From: DATLFS01 sp035540935
GTDB lineage: Bacteria > Actinomycetota > CADDZG01 > WHSQ01
Length of the DNA: 22,943 nt
Direction of reading: 5' to 3'
Assembly: GCA_035540935.1 (NCBI GenBank)
Contig: DATLFS010000076.1
Coordinates: 1 to 22,943, forward strand
The notes beneath the pieces were generated by a model. It was not told where the DNA came from and made no database searches. It saw nothing but the letters and a program-made list of their open reading frames with translations. A program made the translations under genes and the position numbers. Shown one piece after another: positions 14,935-21,194 of the stretch. How positions within the stretch are numbered: position 1 is the stretch's first letter; every line of letters starts with the position of its first letter.

Positions 14935-15312
14935 TCAACCGTGCTCCGGGTCCGGCACCAGGTCGTACTCGGGGTTGAGCATCAGGCTTTCGCCTTCGGC
15001 CGTCTTCCCGGCGACGCCCTCGACGATCAGACCGGCGCCGAGGCGTACGCCTCTCATCGACGATCGGCCCAGCCAGCGGACCACCATGCTCCCGGACCCG
15101 TCGATGATCGTGGCCTCGACCGACCCGCTGCCGGAGCGCGGATCGATGCGGATGTTCTGGATGACCCCGGCGACCTTCACGCGCTTCCGCGCCTCTATCG
15201 CGTCGAGTGGGGTGACGTCGGGGATCGTGGAGATCCAGTGGGCGAGGTTCTCTGCACGGACCTCCTCCGGCGGACGCGACAGCCGCTCGAACCGCTCTCT
15301 CAACCTCGCCAC
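14935..15312 (-). CDS. OB-fold nucleic-acid-binding protein
   Basis: Small protein of 125 aa if the GTG at 15312 is used (MARLRERFERLSRPPEEV). The frame is open to an ATG at 15426, but that would overlap the trkA start. A helical N-terminus is followed by an OB-fold of the RecG/tRNA_anti type: KRVKVAGVIQNIRIDP, then VEATIIDGSGSMVVRWLGRS and LGAGLIVEGVAGKTAEGESLMLNPEY. Such proteins bind single-stranded nucleic acid or act as small adaptors; no enzymatic motif is seen. From memory, this gene recurs beside trkA pairs and an APC permease in Actinobacteria (Rv2694c region). It ends 22 bases before the KimA-like gene and is probably cotranscribed with it. No ribosome site precedes 15312. Confidence 0.78.
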   Translation of the reverse strand: MARLRERFERLSRPPEEVRAENLAHWISTIPDVTPLDAIEARKRVKVAGVIQNIRIDPRSGSGSVEATIIDGSGSMVVRWLGRSSMRGVRLGAGLIVEGVAGKTAEGESLMLNPEYDLVPDPEHG

Positions 15313-15383
15313 GAGGGGCAAGTATGGCAGTATCCGATGCTCGTCGAAGGAGTGAGAATCCGCCGCAAAGGAGCGTCCGTCTC
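15313..15383. promoter_or_regulatory. Divergent promoter region between OB-fold/kimA and trkA operons
   Basis: These 71 bases must carry both promoters. A pentamer AGTAT occurs twice in direct orientation (15321-15325 and 15329-15333), and on the minus strand this gives CATACT eight bases before the GTG at 15312, which would suit a leaderless transcript. For trkA the ribosome site AAAGGAG (15367-15373) is ten bases before the GTG at 15384. No convincing -35 hexamer is visible on either strand. Confidence 0.4.
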
Positions 15384-16046
15384 GTGCACGTCGTGATCGC
15401 CGGATGCGGCCGAGTCGGCTCGGCACTGGCGGCGAACCTGCAGCGCCTCGGCCATTCGGTCGCCATCATCGACAAGAACGCCAAAGCCTTCGAACGGCTG
15501 CGTCCCGGCTTCGAAGGTCGTGCCGTCGTCGGCTTCGCGTTCGATCGGGACGTCCTCGAGGAGTGCGGCATCGAAGACGCCACGGCGTTCGCCTCGGTCA
15601 CGAACGGTGACAACTCGAACATCGTCTCGGCGAGGGTCGCGAAGGAGCACTTCCGCGTGCAGCACGTCGTAGCGCGCATCTATGACCCGCGGCGCGCCCA
15701 GATCTATCAACGTCTGGGGATCCAGACGGTGGCCACCGTGAGGTGGACGACGGACCAGATGCTCCGCTCCATCCTGCCCGACGAGGTTCCGGTCGAGTAC
15801 ACCGTCGACAACGGAGAAGTGGTCGTCACCGCGATCCAGGCACCCGATGAGCTCGTCGGCCGCGCCGCCGCGAGTATCGACCTCGAAGGAAGACGTCGCA
15901 TCGTCGCCGTCAGCCGGTTCGGCGTCCCGCGTATACCGACGAAGGACCTCGCCGTGCAGGAGGGGGACATCCTCCACATCTCGGTAGTGCGCGGTGACGT
16001 CCCCGAGCTGAAGGAGGCGCTCAAGTCCGTGGGGAGGCCGGAATGA
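15384..16046 (+). CDS. trkA: TrkA/KtrA-like RCK potassium-channel regulator (first copy)
   Basis: Cytosolic regulator of potassium uptake, 220 aa. The start is GTG 15384, chosen by AAAGGAG at 15367-15373 rather than the ATG at 15324. Residues 1-130 are an RCK_N Rossmann domain with VVIAGCGRVGSALAANL (GxGxxG nucleotide loop) and acidic D30 in SVAIIDKNAKAF at the end of strand 2. It carries on with DVLEECGIEDATAFASVTNGDNSN and RIYDPRRAQIY. Residues 140-220 form an RCK_C domain ending in VQEGDILHISV. Its stop overlaps the second copy (ATGA), a two-gene pattern like CeoB-CeoC in mycobacteria. No Trk/Ktr channel gene is in the window, so it may regulate the KimA-like protein or a distant channel. 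Confidence 0.9.
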   Translation: MHVVIAGCGRVGSALAANLQRLGHSVAIIDKNAKAFERLRPGFEGRAVVGFAFDRDVLEECGIEDATAFASVTNGDNSNIVSARVAKEHFRVQHVVARIYDPRRAQIYQRLGIQTVATVRWTTDQMLRSILPDEVPVEYTVDNGEVVVTAIQAPDELVGRAAASIDLEGRRRIVAVSRFGVPRIPTKDLAVQEGDILHISVVRGDVPELKEALKSVGRPE

Positions 16047-16711
16047 GCCGCATGCGGATCGCCATCGCCGGAGCCGGCCAGGTAGGCCGATACGTCGCGC
16101 GCGATCTCTCCGAGCGCGGCAACGACATCACGCTCATCGAGCAGAACGCGGCCGTGGTCGAAGGGCTTCGGGATGACCTCGACGTGAACTGGGTTGTGGG
16201 CGATGCGTGCGAGCTGCACACCCTCGATGCCGCGGTGCTGTCCTCGTGCGAGGTCGTGGTCGCCGCGACGGGCGACGACGAGGACAATCTCGTGATCTCG
16301 CTTCTGGCGAAGCAGGAGTTCGCCGTGCCGCGCGTCGTAGCGCGGATCAACCATCCAGACAACCAATGGCTGTTCACCGAATCTTGGGGCGTTGACGTCG
16401 CCGTCAGCACGCCCCACCTGCTCACGTCGCTGGTCGAGGAAGCCGTCTCCGTCGGTGATCTCGTTCGTCTCCTTCAGCTAGAGCAGGGCAAGGTAGCCCT
16501 GCTGGAGGTCACGCTCGCCGACTCATCCCCGGCCGCCGGTAAGACCGTGGGCTCGCTCAAGATGCCGACCGACTGCACGCTCGTCGCCGTGATCCGGGAC
16601 CGCCACGTGATCGCGCCGCAGGCGGAGACACCCCTCGCGCCGGGCGACGAGGTCCTGGCCTTGGCGTCGCCGGAGGCGGAGGCCGATCTGTTGCGGGCCC
16701 TCGCCGGCTGA
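16043..16711 (+). CDS. trkA: TrkA-like RCK potassium-transport regulator (second copy)
   Basis: Partner of the preceding RCK protein, 222 aa, starting at an ATG overlapping its stop, with GGGGAGG just upstream. RCK_N: IAIAGAGQVGRYVARDL (GxGxxG), then ITLIEQN with E35 at the end of strand 2 and VVGDACELHTLDAAVL. RCK_C: about 135-222 with LEVTLADSSPAAGKTV and APGDEVLALASPE. The two proteins share the fold but differ in sequence, which suggests they form a heteromeric gating ring rather than simple duplicates. In E. coli-type systems one TrkA chain has both halves fused; here they are split. Confidence 0.9.
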   Translation: MSRMRIAIAGAGQVGRYVARDLSERGNDITLIEQNAAVVEGLRDDLDVNWVVGDACELHTLDAAVLSSCEVVVAATGDDEDNLVISLLAKQEFAVPRVVARINHPDNQWLFTESWGVDVAVSTPHLLTSLVEEAVSVGDLVRLLQLEQGKVALLEVTLADSSPAAGKTVGSLKMPTDCTLVAVIRDRHVIAPQAETPLAPGDEVLALASPEAEADLLRALAG

Positions 16712-16780
16712 CCGACGCGAAACCGCAGGTAAAGAGGCCGATCCCGGCCGCGGGAAGCCTCCGGCAGCGCCCGGCGTTGG

Positions 16781-16810
16781 TTGACAGTGACGCCCCACTG
16801 GTGGGATAAG
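16781..16810 (+). promoter_or_regulatory. Predicted sigma-A promoter of the topA transcript
   Basis: A perfect TTGACA (16781-16786) is followed after 18 bases by GATAAG (16805-16810), sharing four of six bases with TATAAT. The transcript would begin near 16817 and give a leader of about 100 bases before topA. This is the clearest -35 element in the window. Confidence 0.55.
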
Positions 16811-16813
16811 CAC

Positions 16814-16887
16814 GGCGTCGGAGGCGCCGCCGGGGTCGGACGACGCCTTTCTGGGAATCCCCTTACCTGTGCCGGGGTTCACCGGCA
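16814..16887 (+). promoter_or_regulatory. Structured 5' leader of topA (two hairpins)
   Basis: Hairpin A: GGCGTCG (16814-16820) pairs with CGACGCC (16841-16847), with a 20-base loop, followed by TTTCT; it resembles an attenuator or weak intrinsic terminator. Hairpin B: TGCCGG (16870-16875) pairs with CCGGCA (16882-16887) around a 6-base loop, ending 20 bases before the ribosome site. Arms were matched by eye and folding energy was not computed. The rest of the 206-base gap, from 16712, holds a GC-rich stem (16736-16740 with 16745-16749) without a T-run. Confidence 0.4.
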
Positions 16888-16907
16888 AGATCCGCCGTTT
16901 CGGGCAT

Positions 16908-16914
16908 GAGGAGA
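16908..16914 (+). promoter_or_regulatory. Ribosome binding site deciding the topA start
   Basis: GAGGAGA lies just before the GTG at 16918 and overlaps the frame of the upstream ATG (16906). Since the conserved protein start MAKNLVIVESPAK begins at the GTG, this site argues against 16906. Confidence 0.65.
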
Positions 16915-16917
16915 GAC

Positions 16918-19101
16918 GTGGCGAAGAATCTGGTCATCGTCGAGTCGCCGGCCAAGGCGAAGACGATCGAGAAGTACATGGGCAAGGACTTCAAGGTTCT
17001 CGCCTCGATGGGTCACGTCCGCGACCTCCCCAAGTCTGACTTCGGGATCGAGGTCAACGGCGGGGTGAGCTTCAACTACGTCGCGATCTCACGACAGCAG
17101 GCGAAGAAGGCGGTAGCGGCCATCAAGGCGGCGGCGAAAGACGCGGAGATGGTTTGGCTTGCCCCCGACCCGGACCGTGAGGGTGAGGCGATCGCTTGGC
17201 ACGTGGCGGAGCTGGTGAAGCTGCCGGGCGAGAAGACCAGGCGCGTCACATTCAACGAGATCACCCAACGCGCCGTCACCGAGGCGTTCGAGAATCCTCG
17301 CAGCATCGACATGGATCTCGTCGACGCGCAGCAGGCTCGGCGCGCCGTCGATCGCATCGTCGGGTACAAGCTCTCGCCGCTGCTGTGGCGAACCGTGGGC
17401 CCCAACCTCTCGGCGGGCAGGGTCCAGAGCGCGGCCCTCCTTCTCGTCGTTCGGCGAGAGCGTGAGATCCGCGCCTTCGTTCCTCAGGAGTACTGGGACC
17501 TGACGGCGCGGCTGGCGAAGGACAACGCCGAGTTCGTCGCGCTCCACCCCGTCGGCGAGAAGAACAAGTTCGCCCTCGGCGATGAGGCCGCCGCGACGCA
17601 GCTCCTCGAGCAGGTGCAGAGCGGGCCCTGGACGATCACCGAGGTGCGGACGTCGGAGCGGCGGCGGAAGCCTCCCGCTCCGTTCCGCACGTCAACCCTG
17701 CAACAGGCCGCGTCGGCGAAGCTCGGCTTCCCCACGTGGAAGACGATGCAGCTCGCACAGCGGCTCTACGAGGGCGGCTGGATCACCTACATGAGGACGG
17801 ACTCCACCAGCCTCGCCAACGACGCGCTTGCGCAGATCGGCGACGTCGTTCGTTCGAGCTTCGGGGGCGACTATCACCAGGTGCGGAAGTTCGAAGCCAA
17901 GAGGAAGGGCGCGCAGGAGGCGCACGAGGCGATCCGTCCCACGGAAGCGTCGCGCACGCCCTCGGACCTTGCGGGGGCGGTCGGAAGCGACGAGGTCCGC
18001 CTCTACGAGATCATCTGGCAGCGAACCATGGCATCGCAGATGAGCGAAGCCGTCTACGACGCGACGAGCGTCGACATCGACTCGAACGGAGTCGCGTTCC
18101 GCGCCACCGGACAGACCCTCAAGTTCGACGGTTTCATGAAGGTCTATCTCGTGCGCGGTGACGACGAGCCGGAGGAGCTTGACAGCATCTTGCCTCCGGG
18201 TCTGGAGGCGGGCGACATCCTCGACCTCCGGGCGCTCGATGCCGAGCAGCATTTCACGCAACCACCCCCGCGGTTCACCGAGGCCACCCTCGTGCGCGAG
18301 ATGGAGAACGTGGGGATCGGCCGGCCGTCGACCTACGCTCCGACGGTCCGCACGTTGGTCGAACGCGAGTACGTCAAGTCCGAGAGCAGGCGGTTGTTCC
18401 CGACGCCGCGAGGTGAAGTCGTGACCGAGCAGCTCGAGGCGCACTTCCCCGAGATCGTCGATCTGAGCTTCACCGCGCGCATGGAGGAGACGCTCGACGA
18501 GATCGCGGCCGGGCGTAAGGACATGTCACCGGTCGTCAGCGAGTTCTTCGACTCCTTCGCGACGCACGTCGAGGAGCAGAAGGACAAGATGACGCGTCCG
18601 GAGCGCCCGACCGATCAGACATGTCCCGACTGCGGTCGGCCGGTCGTGAAGAAGTTCGGCAAGCATGGTCTCTGGTTCCTGTCGTGCTCGGGGTGGCCCG
18701 AGTGCAAGTGGTCGCAGCAGCTCGACGAAGAGGGCAATCCGCTCCCCGATCCCGAGGGGACCGGCGAGAAGTGCCCCGAATGCGGGCACGAGCTGGTGGC
18801 GAAGTCCGGCCGCTTCGGACCCTTCGTCGGGTGCTCCAACTACCCCGACTGCCGCTACATAAAGAAGGAGCCGCCGAAGGAGACCGGAGAGACCTGCCCC
18901 GACTGCGGCTCGCCGTTGGTCGAGAAGCGCGGCCGTTGGGGTCCGTTCGTCGGGTGCTCCAACTACCCGGGCTGCAAGTACATCAAGAAGACCAAGAAGA
19001 GCACGGCGAAGAAGACGTCCGCGCGGAAGAAGACGACCCGCAAGAAGACGGCCAAGCGGACGACCGGTCGCTCGGCGTCACCCGATTCATCTCCCTCCTG
19101 A
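16918..19101 (+). CDS. topA: DNA topoisomerase I
   Basis: Type IA topoisomerase relaxing negative supercoils, 727 aa. TOPRIM: NLVIVESPAKAKTIEKYMG with E9, and DPDREGEAIAWH with acidic D84, D86 and E88 binding Mg. The catalytic tyrosine is Y291 in GGWITYMRTDSTS. The strand-passage core continues through AHEAIRPTEASRTP and VGIGRPSTYAPTVRTL. The C-terminus has three Cys4 zinc modules starting at about residues 569, 619 and 660 (CPDCGRPVVKKFG; CPECGHELVAKSG; CPDCGSPLVEKRG) and then a Lys/Thr-rich tail of about 38 residues. Zinc modules are usual in many bacteria but missing from mycobacterial and streptomycete TopA, which use a basic tail; this protein has both. Confidence 0.97.
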   Translation: MAKNLVIVESPAKAKTIEKYMGKDFKVLASMGHVRDLPKSDFGIEVNGGVSFNYVAISRQQAKKAVAAIKAAAKDAEMVWLAPDPDREGEAIAWHVAELVKLPGEKTRRVTFNEITQRAVTEAFENPRSIDMDLVDAQQARRAVDRIVGYKLSPLLWRTVGPNLSAGRVQSAALLLVVRREREIRAFVPQEYWDLTARLAKDNAEFVALHPVGEKNKFALGDEAAATQLLEQVQSGPWTITEVRTSERRRKPPAPFRTSTLQQAASAKLGFPTWKTMQLAQRLYEGGWITYMRTDSTSLANDALAQIGDVVRSSFGGDYHQVRKFEAKRKGAQEAHEAIRPTEASRTPSDLAGAVGSDEVRLYEIIWQRTMASQMSEAVYDATSVDIDSNGVAFRATGQTLKFDGFMKVYLVRGDDEPEELDSILPPGLEAGDILDLRALDAEQHFTQPPPRFTEATLVREMENVGIGRPSTYAPTVRTLVEREYVKSESRRLFPTPRGEVVTEQLEAHFPEIVDLSFTARMEETLDEIAAGRKDMSPVVSEFFDSFATHVEEQKDKMTRPERPTDQTCPDCGRPVVKKFGKHGLWFLSCSGWPECKWSQQLDEEGNPLPDPEGTGEKCPECGHELVAKSGRFGPFVGCSNYPDCRYIKKEPPKETGETCPDCGSPLVEKRGRWGPFVGCSNYPGCKYIKKTKKSTAKKTSARKKTTRKKTAKRTTGRSASPDSSPS

Positions 19102-19127
19102 CGGTCGCCCCCGCCAATCCGTAGGAT
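19098..19127 (+). promoter_or_regulatory. Candidate promoter for the MFS-tmk / holB operon
   Basis: CTGACG (19098-19103) and TAGGAT (19122-19127) are 18 bases apart. The -10 is the same hexamer seen before bldG and the M2 peptidase gene. The -35 matches four of six consensus bases. It starts inside the topA stop region, so readthrough from topA is also possible. Confidence 0.4.
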
Positions 19128-19140
19128 GGCGGCCACAGGC

Positions 19141-19147
19141 GAGGAGG
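19141..19147 (+). promoter_or_regulatory. Shine-Dalgarno site with no standard start codon at the right distance
   Basis: GAGGAGG is an excellent ribosome site, but the nearest in-frame standard start is GTG 19188, 40 bases away. At the normal distance stands ATC (19152-19154), in frame with the fusion gene. See the finding on a possible ATC start. Confidence 0.5.
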
Positions 19148-19187
19148 GAACATCCAACAGCCGAGCGAACGACCGAATCTGCGCGCC

Positions 19188-21194
19188 GTGCCGGCGGAGG
19201 ACTCTGACGGCACGTACCTAACGCTGTTCAAGAACCGCAACTTCACCCGCTTGTTCGCGGCACAGGCCGTGAGCAGCCTCGGCGACTGGGTCGGCGTCAT
19301 CGCGATCGCCGTCTTCGCGCAACGGCTCGGCGGAAACGCCGCCGTCGGGGCGGTCATGACGGCGAGGGTTCTGCCCGGCTTCGTCGCCGGCCCGATCGCC
19401 GGGGTCATCGCCGACCGGTGGGATCGGCGCAAGACGATGGTCGCGGCCGACCTCGCGCGCGCGTTGATCGTGTTCTCTCTGCCGTTCTTCCCGAACCTCC
19501 TGTATCTCCTGCTGGCCTCGATGGCGCTCGAGAGCATGACGTTGACGTGGGGGCCGGCCAAAGACGCCTCGCTTCCACACGTCGTTCCCGCCAAGGAGCT
19601 GACGCGGGCGAACTCACTGAATCTCCTCGCGGTGTACGGCCCCTGGCCGCTCGCGTCGATCGTCTTCGCCTCGATGAACCAGTTGGGCTCGCTCCTCGGC
19701 GACAAGGTCCCCGCGCTCAGCGGCCTCACGGGGAACGAGGAGGCGCTCGCGCTGTGGGTCAACTCACTGACCTTCGTCTTCTCCGCCGCGATGATCTGGT
19801 CTTTGTCGCTTCCTCATTCGCGTCGCCGCGAAGGTCGGCTGCAGTTGGGAGACGTGTGGCAGGATCTCGTCGAAGGTCTCCGGTTCGTGAGGGACGATCG
19901 CCGCGTCCGTCCGTGGCTCCTCGGCATCGCCTTCACCTTCACCGCCGCGGGCGGGGTGTTCTCTCTCGGCGTGGGGTTCGTCGAAGATGTTCTCGGGGGC
20001 GGTGGGACCGGGTTCGCGTTCCTGATCGGGTTCCTGGGCATCGGGATGATCGTCGGTCTGCTTTCCGTAGGAGCGCTGGCGCGCCGAATCGCGAAGGACG
20101 TGATGTTCTCGGCGTCGTTGATCCTGCTGGGCGGTTTCCTCATCGCGCTGGCGTCGATGACCTCACTCGATTCGGCGATCCCGATCGCGGCGGCGCTGGG
20201 CTTCTTCGGCGGTGCCGCCTACTCGACCGGTTATTCGCTCATCCACGAGACGGTGGAGGACGAGCTGCGGGGGCGCACCTTCAGTGCCGCGTACACGGTC
20301 ATCAGGATCGGGACGCTCGTCGGCCTCGGCTTCTTCCCCTTCATCGCGTCGGCGATCGGGGACAACGTCGTCGACATCCCGGGTGCCATCGGCCGCGTCG
20401 ATCTGCCCGGCAGCCGCGTGACCTTGTGGCTCGCAGGGCTTGTGGCGGCCGGAGGAGGTCTCCTTTCGATGCGCGCGATCGGACACGAGCGTGCGCAGGC
20501 GGAGCGGAAGGAACGAGCTCGGAGCGGGCTCTTCGTCGCGTTCGAAGGCGGAGAGGGAGCCGGGAAGACGACTCAGATGGCGGCATTCGTCGACTGGCTG
20601 AGGGCGCGAGGCGTCGACGTGGTGGTGACGCGTGAGCCCGGCGGGACGCCCGTCGGCCACCGCATCCGCGAGCTCCTCCTCGAGCCCGCCGTAAAGCTCG
20701 ACGCTCGCGCCGAAGCGCTCCTGTACGCGGCCGACCGTGCGCAGCACGCCGCGGAGGTGATCCGGCCGGCGTTGGACCGAGGACGCGTCGTCGTGTCGGA
20801 TCGGTTCGTCGACTCGTCACTCGCATACCAGGGCGCCGCCCGCGACCTCGGGGTCGACTCGGTCCTCCGTATCAGCAACTGGGCGACCGGCGGCATCATC
20901 CCCGACATCGTCTTCCTGCTTCAGATCACTCCGGCGGCGGGACTCGAGCGAGCGGAGGGCGAGCGCGATCGGATCGAGCTCGAGGACGCGAACTTCCACG
21001 ACCGCGTCTCGCAGGCTTACCTCGAGCTCGCGACCCGTTTCCCGGAGAGGTTCGTGGTCATCGACGCCTCCCAGAGCAAGTCCGACGTCCATCGTGACAT
21101 CGTCCGCGCCTACGAGGACCGCGCCTCGCACACGATCCCGCCGGCCGCCGCGGTGCGCGACCTCGGCGCGCCGGGACCGCCCGTGCCGCGATGA
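19188..21194 (+). CDS. tmk: MFS transporter-thymidylate kinase fusion
   Basis: Bifunctional 668-aa protein (longer by 12 residues if the ATC at 19152 is used). Residues 1-425 are an MFS transporter of about 12 helices, with the motif-A-like loop AGVIADRWDRRKTMV. After a basic linker (RAQAERKERARSG), residues 440-660 are thymidylate kinase: FVAFEGGEGAGKTTQ (P-loop, K about 460), VTREPGGTPVGHRIREL, the DR motif in VVVSDRFVDSSLAYQG and a lid region with E/R-rich stretches. The kinase makes dTDP from dTMP for DNA synthesis. MFS-Tmk fusions are known from Actinobacteria, including Streptomyces. Why a transporter is attached is not established. Its stop overlaps the holB ATG (ATGA). Confidence 0.93.
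   Translation: MPAEDSDGTYLTLFKNRNFTRLFAAQAVSSLGDWVGVIAIAVFAQRLGGNAAVGAVMTARVLPGFVAGPIAGVIADRWDRRKTMVAADLARALIVFSLPFFPNLLYLLLASMALESMTLTWGPAKDASLPHVVPAKELTRANSLNLLAVYGPWPLASIVFASMNQLGSLLGDKVPALSGLTGNEEALALWVNSLTFVFSAAMIWSLSLPHSRRREGRLQLGDVWQDLVEGLRFVRDDRRVRPWLLGIAFTFTAAGGVFSLGVGFVEDVLGGGGTGFAFLIGFLGIGMIVGLLSVGALARRIAKDVMFSASLILLGGFLIALASMTSLDSAIPIAAALGFFGGAAYSTGYSLIHETVEDELRGRTFSAAYTVIRIGTLVGLGFFPFIASAIGDNVVDIPGAIGRVDLPGSRVTLWLAGLVAAGGGLLSMRAIGHERAQAERKERARSGLFVAFEGGEGAGKTTQMAAFVDWLRARGVDVVVTREPGGTPVGHRIRELLLEPAVKLDARAEALLYAADRAQHAAEVIRPALDRGRVVVSDRFVDSSLAYQGAARDLGVDSVLRISNWATGGIIPDIVFLLQITPAAGLERAEGERDRIELEDANFHDRVSQAYLELATRFPERFVVIDASQSKSDVHRDIVRAYEDRASHTIPPAAAVRDLGAPGPPVPR

Noticed and set aside
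15313..15426. N-terminal extension of the OB-fold protein to ATG 15426.
   Set aside because: It would overlap the RCK gene start and its ribosome site on the other strand, and the extra residues are Arg/Ser-rich without family resemblance.
16736..16749. GC-rich inverted repeat after the second trkA gene as intrinsic terminator.
   Set aside because: Stem is five base pairs and no T-run follows.
16875..16887. GGTTCACCGG resembling a tRNA T-loop.
   Set aside because: No acceptor, D or anticodon arms at the right distances; read instead as the loop of hairpin B in the topA leader.
16906..16917. ATG at 16906 as topA start.
   Set aside because: No ribosome site before it, while GAGGAGA lies between it and the GTG where the conserved MAKNLVIVESPAK begins.
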